64,000 bases of DNA from Candidatus Babeliales bacterium (lineage in GTDB: Bacteria > Babelota > Babeliae > Babelales > Chromulinivoraceae): contig JBAZWT010000002.1 in the NCBI GenBank assembly GCA_041660205.1, positions 1 to 64,000 of the forward strand. Reading direction: 5' to 3'. A program made the position numbers and the translations under genes. The notes below the pieces were generated by a model. That model worked only from the letters and a program-made list of their open reading frames with translations. It searched no databases and was not told where the DNA came from. Position 1 is the stretch's first letter; each line of letters starts with the position of its first letter. Below, in pieces: positions 1 to 7,501 of the stretch.

Positions 1-269
1 TTTCAGCTAGTCAAACTATGCCTGAATGGAGAGAGCATCGCGGCTTTTTAGGTGGAGTTTTAAACACTGGAGAAGCGATTGTTGAAGCTCCTGCAGAGAT
101 AGTCAGCCCTTCTTACAGAGAAGATGCAAAAATTAGAAGTGATGAGCGACGATATAGGAGAGATGACCGACGATATTGGAATAGTTACGATAGGAATGGT
201 TATGATCAAAATGGTCGTTATAACAGCCGATATGATCAACGCAAAAATAGATCATACTACCGCGACTAG
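1..269 (+). CDS. Partial secreted Arg/Tyr-rich protein, 5' end outside window
   Basis: The reading frame is open to the left edge, and the residues before the first ATG at 18 read SASQT. That matches the end of the signal peptide of the next gene (ISASQT), so the true start lies upstream and the ATG at 18 is internal. The mature part has a short N-terminal segment with GFLGG, then a strongly basic and aromatic tail of RRYRRDDRRYW and NGYDQNGR type repeats rich in Arg, Asp, Tyr and Asn. No family is recognised. It is probably an exported small protein, paralogous in its leader to its downstream neighbour. Confidence 0.6.
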   Translation, partial: SASQTMPEWREHRGFLGGVLNTGEAIVEAPAEIVSPSYREDAKIRSDERRYRRDDRRYWNSYDRNGYDQNGRYNSRYDQRKNRSYYRD

Positions 270-296
270 CGAATTAATTAAAAATGGAGGATAAAA

Positions 297-692
297 ATGA
301 AAAAAATATTATTAGCACTTGCACTTATTTCAGCTAGCCAAACCATACCCTTTAGTATCGGTATAGGTGGCGGACCTTATTATGGTGGTTACTATGGTGG
401 ACCTTATGGTGGCTATGGTTACGGTCCTGGTTATTGGGGTCCTGGTTATGGTTATGGTGGTGTAGCTTTTGCACCAAGACCAAAATCTGATGCTGAAGTT
501 GCAGCTGACGAAAGAGTTCGTCAAGCACGAGAAGAGACGCGAGATAAAGAAAACCAAAGAAAAGAAATTAGTAAACAAATCAAACGCTTGGACAAAGATA
601 TACGATTATCTCGAAGAAATGGAGATATCGAAACTGTAAAAATGCTTGAAAAACAACAAGCAGATTTACGTAAAGAATTAGCAAATGTTTAA
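297..692 (+). CDS. Small secreted Gly/Tyr-rich protein with C-terminal coiled coil
   Basis: A good ribosome site (GGAGG about 7 bases upstream) supports this start. The protein opens with a Sec-type signal (MKKILLALALISASQT), followed by a Gly/Tyr/Pro-rich region of GGYYGGPYGG type at about residues 24-58. A charged helical region from about residue 64 to 128 looks like a coiled coil. The function is unknown; it could be a surface or envelope structural protein. The leader is shared with the truncated gene just upstream, which suggests a tandem family extending left of the window. Confidence 0.6.
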   Translation: MKKILLALALISASQTIPFSIGIGGGPYYGGYYGGPYGGYGYGPGYWGPGYGYGGVAFAPRPKSDAEVAADERVRQAREETRDKENQRKEISKQIKRLDKDIRLSRRNGDIETVKMLEKQQADLRKELANV

Positions 693-774
693 CCCGGCTT
701 CGTTAATAAACTACGCCGAGGTAATAAAATGACCAAAATAGAAATAAATAAATAAAATAAAAAGGAACAAGTAT

Positions 775-1311
775 ATGAAAAAGTCTATTAAAAGAACAAA
801 AAAATCAGTTGCAAGTAAAAAAACCGTTACACGTAGAAAAACTGCTGCACCTCGTAAAAAAAGTGCTGCTTCAAAGAAATCTGGTTCATTTATGTCAGGT
901 CTAAAGAAAATGTTTTTTCCAACACTCTTGGCAATGATTAGTGTATCTTCTATGAATGCTGATTGTGGTGGTTGCAAAGCAAAACCAATAAACAAACCAG
1001 TACGTGTAGAAAAAGTAAGATCAAATTGTGGTGGTTGTTCAGCAAGACCTGTAAAAATAAAAGCAAAATGCGGTCGCGTTGGTTGTACAGCAAAACCCGT
1101 ACATGTAAATCAACAAGTACAAACTAAAAAAGAAATGAAACAAGATTTGCATGAAATGAAAAAAGCAAAAGTAGAACATACAAATAAGCTTGCAACGCTT
1201 AAAAAGCAAGGAAAAGTAAATTCTCCAGAAGCTGCAAATCATAGATCGATAATTCAAACACTTGAATTGGACATTTCAGATCTTAAAGATAAAATTGAAA
1301 GCTTAGCTTAG
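775..1311 (+). CDS. Histone H1-like basic N-terminus, membrane segment, CxxC repeats
   Basis: AAGGA precedes the ATG at suitable spacing, so this start is preferred to the internal ATG at 892. Residues 1-38 are almost entirely Lys, Arg, Ser, Thr and Ala, like histone H1-type C-terminal tails. Residues 43-60 form a hydrophobic segment ending in SMNA that could be a membrane anchor or signal. Three cysteine pairs follow (C64/C67, C85/C88, C99/C104) in CGGC-x-A-(K/R)-P repeats. The remainder is a charged coiled coil. If translation began at 892 the product would be an ordinary secreted protein with a clean signal peptide. The function is unknown. Confidence 0.55.
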   Translation: MKKSIKRTKKSVASKKTVTRRKTAAPRKKSAASKKSGSFMSGLKKMFFPTLLAMISVSSMNADCGGCKAKPINKPVRVEKVRSNCGGCSARPVKIKAKCGRVGCTAKPVHVNQQVQTKKEMKQDLHEMKKAKVEHTNKLATLKKQGKVNSPEAANHRSIIQTLELDISDLKDKIESLA

Positions 1312-1332
1312 TTTCACCCCTTCAATTACATT

Positions 1333-1364
1333 AAAGAGATCTGTTTTTACAGATCTCTTTTTTT
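1333..1364. terminator. Bidirectional intrinsic terminator
   Basis: A 12-bp perfect stem (AAAGAGATCTGT with its complement) and a short T-rich loop, with T tracts on both strands. It ends the plus-strand gene upstream and overlaps the last codons and stop of the convergent lipoprotein gene. Confidence 0.8.
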
Positions 1365-1784
1365 GCCTAAAATAGTCACAATCAAACATCCATCGAGGCG
1401 TAAAGAAACAATGCACTTTTTACCACGAGGCCGCTCAAAAAGCATCAACAACTCATCTTGCCCGTCAAAGATAGATGTCAAATTCCATCCGAGCAATTCC
1501 ATGTTGCAGCTGTATAGTTTTTTAATGTCTTCAAGCTGAACTACTTCTTTTTTTCTTGCTTTATACTCAATGCGTACGTTGTCAGAATTGCCTTCATCCT
1601 TTTCAACTTCTTTTACCTTAAAGCCAACTGGGCCGTCAGGTATATCGCAAAGGCGAGCAATTGACTCTTGCAACGCAAAACTATCTTGCCTTGATACAAC
1701 TTTTGTTTTTTTATGCTGGCAGCCTGTGACTACAAGCAGCACCATGCAAGAAAAAACTATAAAGAAAGATAATGATTTATTCAT
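1347..1784 (-). CDS. Predicted lipoprotein, unknown function
   Basis: The start at MNKSLSFF is chosen because its ATG overlaps the stop codon of the upstream methyltransferase gene as ATGA, a typical coupling arrangement; another ATG lies four codons earlier. The N-terminus is a type II signal with lipobox VTGC, so the mature protein would begin with a lipidated Cys followed by QHKKTK. The remaining ~120 residues are a mixed alpha/beta domain with no recognised motif. It is probably anchored in the envelope and co-expressed with the methyltransferase. The terminator hairpin lies over its 3' end. Confidence 0.6.
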   Translation of the reverse strand: MNKSLSFFIVFSCMVLLVVTGCQHKKTKVVSRQDSFALQESIARLCDIPDGPVGFKVKEVEKDEGNSDNVRIEYKARKKEVVQLEDIKKLYSCNMELLGWNLTSIFDGQDELLMLFERPRGKKCIVSLRLDGCLIVTILGKKRDL

Positions 1785-2467
1785 GGTTTTAAACATAAGT
1801 GATACACCGTAACAGGAGGTACATTGCGATAAATCATAGCCTGTTCAACTAAGTATTTATTGCGAACGATTGATAAAAAATTTTGAACAGCCCTAAAATT
1901 TCGCTTACGCTCACTACCATAAAAATACTGAACAGCTTGGCGAACGATTGGGTATTCTACATACGAAAACATACAGCCAGGTCCAGCAACTTGCTCAAAA
2001 TATGCTATTGCTTCTTGTGTAAAGTCTATACCCAGCGAGTTAAAAGGTAATGTAGAAATAATGCCATCGTACAGTACTTCAGGCTTCCAATCCAAAATCG
2101 AACACCAGTGAACAGAAACATTTGGATATTGCTGTAAACGTTGTTTCAAGATTTCACACATGTGCCCATCAATCTCAATAACATCTAAATGATCTTGTGG
2201 TCGAAGATTGCGAGCAATGCAAACACTAATGGCTCCACATCCGCCTCCAGCTTCTAGATATCTTTTACCTGCTTGCCCTTTGGACACGTATCTGGATAAT
2301 TCAATACCAGCCAACTGTGATATTGGCGCAATTTCACCAACTTGTGCTGGATTTTTTAGATAACGAGAAAAAATGGTTACAACTTCTAAAAAACTGGTTG
2401 ACCGCAGATCCTGCGAAAAACTGATCAAAAAAATAGCTGCTAAATGTAACTTTGTTAAAAACTTCAC
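1781..2467 (-). CDS. SAM-dependent methyltransferase (PmtA/KsgA-like) with signal-like N-terminus
   Basis: It starts at GTG with GAGGA six bases upstream. Residues 1-23 are a plausible Sec signal (KFLTKLHLAAIFLISFS). The rest is a class I methyltransferase: RYLKNPAQVGEIAPIS at 35-50 resembles the opening of phospholipid N-methyltransferases, LEAGGGCGAI at 71-80 is the SAM-binding motif I, and an acidic VIEID follows at the expected distance. Known PmtA-type enzymes methylate phosphatidylethanolamine at the membrane; a nucleic-acid substrate is also possible. The hydrophobic N-terminus is unusual for the family and could export or anchor the enzyme. The downstream lipoprotein gene is translationally coupled. 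Confidence 0.65.
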   Translation of the reverse strand: MKFLTKLHLAAIFLISFSQDLRSTSFLEVVTIFSRYLKNPAQVGEIAPISQLAGIELSRYVSKGQAGKRYLEAGGGCGAISVCIARNLRPQDHLDVIEIDGHMCEILKQRLQQYPNVSVHWCSILDWKPEVLYDGIISTLPFNSLGIDFTQEAIAYFEQVAGPGCMFSYVEYPIVRQAVQYFYGSERKRNFRAVQNFLSIVRNKYLVEQAMIYRNVPPVTVYHLCLKP

Positions 2468-2501
2468 TTTACATCCTCAAATCTTAATTTTTTATAAAAA
2501 T

Positions 2502-2526
2502 AGTGGGCTGTTGTTCACAGCCCACT
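2502..2526 (-). terminator. Terminator after rplS
   Basis: A 10-bp perfect stem (AGTGGGCTGT with its complement) and a 5-base loop, followed on the minus strand by ATTTTTATAAAAAA. It closes the ffh-rpsP-trmD-rplS unit. Confidence 0.75.
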
Positions 2527-2574
2527 AAAATTTTGCTTTTCAAAAATCTTATGCTTGACGCATTTGAAAGATAT

Positions 2575-2991
2575 TTACGCAGCTACAGAAGCTTGCTCTA
2601 CAGGAGCTACAGCTACTTTTTTTACTTTTTTTACAATTTTTTCTTTAATTGCAGCAGCTTTACCTACTTTGTGACGCACATAGTACAATTTCGCACGACG
2701 TACTTTTGCTTTTGATACCAATTTGATTGAATCAATAATTGGAGAATACATTGGATAAATTTTTTCAACCGCAATACCGTCAGCAGCCATTTTACGAACC
2801 GTAAATGTTGATGAACCTGCATTGTTGTTTCTTGCTATAACGTTACCTTGGAAAGCTTGGATTCTTTTTGTAGTACCTTCAAGTACCCATTGAGAAACTT
2901 CAATCACGTCGCCAATACCAAATGCTGGAAATCCTGTTTCTTTAACAGCGAGTTCTTGAATCGTTTCTTTGTTTATTTTTTTAGATTTCAT
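2575..2991 (-). CDS. rplS: 50S ribosomal protein L19
   Basis: Recognised from the L19 core: the KETGFPAFGIGDVIEV segment, the RIQAFQGNVIARN strand, TVRKMA, and the conserved VEKIYPMYSPIIDSI and RAKLYYVR segments. The 138 residues are slightly longer than usual because of an Ala/Val/Lys tail (about 112-138). L19 sits at the 30S-50S interface. The gene is last in the ffh-rpsP-trmD-rplS order and is followed by its own terminator. Confidence 0.95.
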   Translation of the reverse strand: MKSKKINKETIQELAVKETGFPAFGIGDVIEVSQWVLEGTTKRIQAFQGNVIARNNNAGSSTFTVRKMAADGIAVEKIYPMYSPIIDSIKLVSKAKVRRAKLYYVRHKVGKAAAIKEKIVKKVKKVAVAPVEQASVAA

Positions 2992-3103
2992 GATGTTTTT
3001 TAACCCTTATCAATCATTTCATTGCTTATGGTAAAGAGTACCTTAAATTAAGCAGAATGACAAATTTACACGATATTTTTTACCCAACAATTTTTATCCA
3101 TTT

Positions 3104-4408
3104 TTATTTTTGTAGCGCAAACCCTAGCCATTTATCAAAAATAATCGCTGCAGCAGAGCGAACTGACAAATGATTGAATTTGCTAAAGCCCTGAATTGGC
3201 TGCAATATGAAATCGCATTGTTTCATCAATTCTTCAGCCATTCCATGCCCCGTGCCCAGTAAAATCAATACGGGACGGTCATTACTCCATACCTTTTCTT
3301 GGTCGTGATACGAAATCATTCTAGGATCACCTGGTGCAAATTTTGCAGAAGTTCCTAAAATAATTGGCTTTTTGCCTTCTTTTTTCTCAATGGCAGCAAT
3401 AACATCAGCAAGACCGTTTGCCATAATCACTCGGTTCATAGCTTCATGTCGATCACTGTTGTACTCACCACCAACTTCTTTTTCTTGCCAAAAATCTAAA
3501 AGATCTTGAATCATCTTTTTTTGATCTACCAGGGGCGACACAAGGAAATAATTTTTTAAATTATAGGTAGCGCTTGATCTGGCAATGTCATGCACATCAA
3601 TTGACGTAATGGATGTCGTTCCAATTCGTCCATCTTTTAGCACAATGCCTGTATGCATTAAAGCAACATAGTGAGAAGGAATATAGCGCGACGCTAACTC
3701 TCTTTCTGCCGGCGTAAGCAGACAAGATCTCATCCAATCAAAATGTTTTTTTACCGTCAATTCTACTGATTTTTCTTGACGCCACTTTGCAATGGCGCCG
3801 TGGTTACCCGATCGTAAAACTTCTGGAACCACTCTGCCCTTCCACTCAACCGGTTTAGTATATTCCGGATGATCAACAAACGCTCCAGAAAAAGAATCTA
3901 ACGTTACCGATTCTTCTTTTCCTACAACGCCTGGCATATACCGCAACAAACATTCAAGCAAAAGCATCGCAGGAATATCTCCACCCATCACAACAAAATC
4001 ACCAACGGAAATAATTTCGTCAGCGTACTGCTCTTCAACGCGTGCATCAATTCCTTCGTACCGACTTGCAAATAGCATCACATGCTGCTGCGATGCTATC
4101 TTTTGCCATAATTTTTGTGCGCTATGTTGAGTTAATTTAGAACCCTGCGGAGATAAAAAAATCTTAAAAGATTTTCCAAATTGTTTTTCAGCTTCATCAA
4201 TTCCATGTTCAATCACATCAGGCCGAATCAACATTCCTGAGCTATGCCCAAACGTAGGAGCATCAATTCGTTCTTTCGGTTGTACGTAGTCGAACATATT
4301 GTGCAAAGAAAAAGAAACAAGTTTTTTTTCTTGTGCTCGTTTGAGTAAGCTTGTTTGTAAAAATGACTGATATAATTCAGGGAACAACGTCAAAATGGAA
4401 ACATTCAT
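3104..4408 (-). CDS. trmD: tRNA (guanine-37-N1)-methyltransferase TrmD fused to a second SPOUT-like domain
   Basis: Residues 1-245 are a full TrmD: SILTLFPE at the N-terminus, ASRYEGID, VGDFVVMGGDIPAMLL and VPEVLRSGNHGAIAKWR are the knotted SAM-site and tRNA-contacting motifs of the enzyme that makes m1G37. Residues ~246-434 form an extra domain with DVHDIARSSATY, GTSAKF, LLGTGHGMAEE and FNHLSVRSAAAI. This matches the SPOUT-like family known as Methyltrn_RNA_4, which in some deltaproteobacteria is a separate gene beside trmD. Here both are one continuous frame with no internal start that looks used. rimM is missing from its usual place between rpsP and trmD. Confidence 0.9.
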   Translation of the reverse strand: MNVSILTLFPELYQSFLQTSLLKRAQEKKLVSFSLHNMFDYVQPKERIDAPTFGHSSGMLIRPDVIEHGIDEAEKQFGKSFKIFLSPQGSKLTQHSAQKLWQKIASQQHVMLFASRYEGIDARVEEQYADEIISVGDFVVMGGDIPAMLLLECLLRYMPGVVGKEESVTLDSFSGAFVDHPEYTKPVEWKGRVVPEVLRSGNHGAIAKWRQEKSVELTVKKHFDWMRSCLLTPAERELASRYIPSHYVALMHTGIVLKDGRIGTTSITSIDVHDIARSSATYNLKNYFLVSPLVDQKKMIQDLLDFWQEKEVGGEYNSDRHEAMNRVIMANGLADVIAAIEKKEGKKPIILGTSAKFAPGDPRMISYHDQEKVWSNDRPVLILLGTGHGMAEELMKQCDFILQPIQGFSKFNHLSVRSAAAIIFDKWLGFALQK

Positions 4409-4448
4409 ACAACAATTTTACGCAGTAAGGATTTTAAATAACTAAAGT

Positions 4449-4817
4449 CTACTTAGCAGCTGGTTTTGATTTTTTGATCACAGGAGCTTTTTCAGTTGCT
4501 TCTGTTTTCGCAGCTGGTTTTTTAGCTACAGCTTTTGCCACTTTAGGAGCAACTTCTGTTTTTTCCTGATCTACAGGGTTTTGTTTGCTTTTGATTTTCA
4601 TCAAACGCACAACAGCATCAGTGATTTCTGCACCGACTGAAACCCAGTACGCTATGCGGTCATCATGAAACTGAACAAGTTGTTTAGTTTTAGGATCGTA
4701 AGTACCTAGGTTTTCCAGGAACATACCATCTCGTTTTCTGCGAGAATCAATTGCAACAATACGATAGATTGGTGCATGTTTTTTGCCAATACGGGCAAAA
4801 CGAATTTTCACTGCCAT
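4449..4817 (-). CDS. rpsP: 30S ribosomal protein S16
   Basis: The N-terminal MAVKIRFARIGKKHAPIYRIV and the following DSRRKRDG and LGTYDP are the S16 signature. The core is ~80 residues; the last ~40 form a Lys/Ala/Pro tail, giving 122 residues in all, longer than typical. S16 is an early assembly protein of the small subunit. It lies between ffh and trmD in the conserved order. Confidence 0.95.
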   Translation of the reverse strand: MAVKIRFARIGKKHAPIYRIVAIDSRRKRDGMFLENLGTYDPKTKQLVQFHDDRIAYWVSVGAEITDAVVRLMKIKSKQNPVDQEKTEVAPKVAKAVAKKPAAKTEATEKAPVIKKSKPAAK

Positions 4818-4869
4818 TCGGCAATCCTTTTAGATAGAGTTAAACAATTACACATTTATAAAAATAATT

Positions 4870-6195
4870 TTACTTAAAAAAACGATTCTTCTTTAGCAGC
4901 TTAACAAATTGTTTACTTTGTTCAAACCTTTGCATTAAAAGATTTACGCTAGAAATGTCAACGCCTGCTCCACTTGCGATTCTTTTCTTATGAGAACCAT
5001 CGATGATTTCAGGCTTTAATCGTTCTTTTGGAGTCATCGAGCTCAAAATAGCTCGGAATTTTTTAAGTTCTTTATCACTTTTTTCAGCGTCTTCTGCTGA
5101 TACTTTCATTGAGGCCATACCTGGCATAAATTTCATAATCGACGAAACTGATCCCAATTTCGACATCATATTTAACTGTTGAGCAAAATCATTGAGCGTG
5201 ATACTGCCGGACATGATCGATTTCGCAATGTTTTCTTGCTCAGATTGTTTAATTTTATCCTGAGCCTGTTCCATCAATGTCAGCACATCTCCCATCCCTA
5301 GCATGCGCTTTGCCACGCGTTCAGGACGAAAGATCTCTAAGTTTTCTACTTTTTCCCCAACGCCCATAAAATAAATAGGCTTTTTCAATTCATATCTAAA
5401 TGAAAAAGCAGCTCCACCGCGAGCATCACTATCCATTTTTGAAAGTATCGCTCCGTCAAATCCAACAGTTTTTTCAAAAGATTTAGCAACGTTAAGTGAC
5501 TCTTGCCCTGTCATAGCGTCAAGCACCATAAAGCTATACTTTGGTTGCATAATTTTTTTGATTGTTTGTAGCTCCTGCATCATCGATTCATCAATGTGCA
5601 AACGACCAGCTGTATCAAAAAATAAATATTCATATCCATGCTGTTTATAATAATTCAAAATATCTCGAGCTGCCAGCACCGGGTCCGTCTGTGGCGATCT
5701 ATAAAAATCAACACTGACCTGCCCTGCCAGCACCTGTAATTGTTCCAGCGCTGCCGGTCTATAAAAGTCTACTGACGCAAAAAGAATTTTTCTTATTTTG
5801 CCGTGCTTTTCTGCTTGTTTTTTTATGAAGTAGGCTAACTTTCCAATCGATGTAGTTTTACCAGAACCTTGCAGCCCCATAACCATAATCACCGATGGAA
5901 TTTGAAAATTGAAACCTTCGGCAAGATACTGACCACCTAAAAAAGAAAGCATCCGATCGTACACAATTTTAACAAATTGCTCAGATGGATTCATCGATGC
6001 AACCACCTTTTGGCCAACGACTTCACGCTGCACACCATCTACAAAAGTCTGCACAGATTCGTAGGCAACGTCCGATTCAAGCAAGCTGTCTTTAATTTGT
6101 CCAAGGACCTGCTGCAAATTTTGTTCGGTTAATTTACTTTTGCCCGTTAGCGAGGCAAATATTCCAGAAAACTTTTTTGTTAAAAAATCAAACAT
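4870..6195 (-). CDS. ffh: Signal recognition particle GTPase Ffh (SRP54)
   Basis: The start at MFDFLTKKF is preferred over an in-frame ATG 12 codons earlier because GGAAAG lies just upstream and Ffh proteins begin this way. The order is N domain, then G domain with GLQGSGKTTS (P-loop), DTAGRLHIDE and the ALEQL region, then an M domain with MPGMAS and a methionine-rich stretch that binds SRP RNA and signal sequences. The length of 441 is usual. It targets membrane and exported proteins co-translationally, relevant in a genome with so many Sec signals. No SRP RNA gene was seen in the window. Confidence 0.95.
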   Translation of the reverse strand: MFDFLTKKFSGIFASLTGKSKLTEQNLQQVLGQIKDSLLESDVAYESVQTFVDGVQREVVGQKVVASMNPSEQFVKIVYDRMLSFLGGQYLAEGFNFQIPSVIMVMGLQGSGKTTSIGKLAYFIKKQAEKHGKIRKILFASVDFYRPAALEQLQVLAGQVSVDFYRSPQTDPVLAARDILNYYKQHGYEYLFFDTAGRLHIDESMMQELQTIKKIMQPKYSFMVLDAMTGQESLNVAKSFEKTVGFDGAILSKMDSDARGGAAFSFRYELKKPIYFMGVGEKVENLEIFRPERVAKRMLGMGDVLTLMEQAQDKIKQSEQENIAKSIMSGSITLNDFAQQLNMMSKLGSVSSIMKFMPGMASMKVSAEDAEKSDKELKKFRAILSSMTPKERLKPEIIDGSHKKRIASGAGVDISSVNLLMQRFEQSKQFVKLLKKNRFFK

Positions 6196-6352
6196 AGATT
6201 CTTTCCATAGGATCACGGCTTTAATTATCAATTTAACTGTTAGTATAACAAAAATCGCCCCCTCTTGCTATAAAATAACTACACTCAACAGCACTTTTCT
6301 AGTACACTGTTATTACGACCTCCACTTTAAAAGTAAGAAAGTTATTAATCTT

Positions 6353-7501
6353 ATGGCAAAAAACGAACTGATATCAACAACGTTTTATAAAAAAACGTTG
6401 CTTGTTGGAGTACAGTCTCCAAATAACAAAACAGATGATATTGAAGCTTACTATGAAGAATTTCTCAATTTAGCTAAAACATACGGCATTGTTGACTACG
6501 TACTGCTCAAAATAAAATTACGAACCATTGAATCTGGTCATTATTTCACCAAAGGAAAACTGAGTGAAATCAAAACTATTTTCGATGAAGGCAATTTTGA
6601 AGAAATCATTGTCTCAGACACTCTGTCTGGTCAACAAGAGCGTAATCTACATGAAGTTTTCGACTGTCCTTTAATGGATAGAACTCGCTTGATTTTAGCG
6701 ATTTTTGAAAAATCTGCTGTCACGGCTGAAGGTAAAATTCAAGTAGAAATTGCTAAGCTTCAATTTGCAAAAACACGCGTTACTGGACACGGAGTGCACC
6801 TTGATCAACAGGCCGGAACAGTCGGTATTCGCAGTGGACCTGGTGAAACGGTTAAAGAAGCAACAATTCGCTATCTAAGCCGTACTATCCTGACGCTTAA
6901 AGGACATTTAGAAAAAATCGAAAAAGCACGTGGCGCTCAGCGCAAACAGCGACTTACGCAAAAAGTACCTCTCATTTGCCTTGTTGGATATACCAACGCT
7001 GGTAAATCAACCATTTTAAATGTGTTGACTCATAGTGATGTGCTTGCAAAAGATCAATTGTTTGCAACGCTTGACACCACGACTCGTCAGCTTTTTATAG
7101 GTACTAGAAAAGTTGGTTTACTTTCTGACACCGTCGGATTTATCCAGCAGCTTCCTCATCAATTGATCGAGTCATTTAAATCAACGCTTGCAGAGCTTTC
7201 ATACGCATCGCTTCTACTTGTAGTCACCGACATTGCTGACAACAACTGGAAAAATCACATTGATGTTGTTTTAAAAACACTTGAAGAAATCAATGTGAAA
7301 AAGCAGATTTTATTTGTATTTAATAAAGCTGATAAAATCACTAAAAAAGAACTGCAAAAACGCTTAGAAGAATTTGGCGATCAGCCGCATGTTGCAATCA
7401 GCTGCATTAAACCTGATGGCACAGCTCCACTGAAAAGATATTTAGCATCATGGAAGCCGGAACAAGATAAGGCAAAATCAAAACAGGATAAAACAAAATA
7501 A
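6353..7501 (+). CDS. hflX: Ribosome-associated GTPase HflX
   Basis: The frame is open for another 71 codons upstream, but that part overlaps ffh on the other strand, so MAKNELIST is taken as the start. Family features in order: an N-terminal HflX domain with TKGKLSEI and a DRT(R)LIL segment, GTVGIRSGPGE in the glycine-rich linker, then the GTPase domain with GYTNAGKST (~212-220), DTVGF (~258) and NKAD (~323). HflX splits stalled or stressed 70S ribosomes. Its stop overlaps the start of the helicase gene by one base (TAATG), indicating coupling. Confidence 0.93.
   Translation: MAKNELISTTFYKKTLLVGVQSPNNKTDDIEAYYEEFLNLAKTYGIVDYVLLKIKLRTIESGHYFTKGKLSEIKTIFDEGNFEEIIVSDTLSGQQERNLHEVFDCPLMDRTRLILAIFEKSAVTAEGKIQVEIAKLQFAKTRVTGHGVHLDQQAGTVGIRSGPGETVKEATIRYLSRTILTLKGHLEKIEKARGAQRKQRLTQKVPLICLVGYTNAGKSTILNVLTHSDVLAKDQLFATLDTTTRQLFIGTRKVGLLSDTVGFIQQLPHQLIESFKSTLAELSYASLLLVVTDIADNNWKNHIDVVLKTLEEINVKKQILFVFNKADKITKKELQKRLEEFGDQPHVAISCIKPDGTAPLKRYLASWKPEQDKAKSKQDKTK

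Noticed and set aside
6140..6352. Longer N-terminus for HflX
   Set aside because: The added 71 codons overlap ffh and lack HflX-like sequence.
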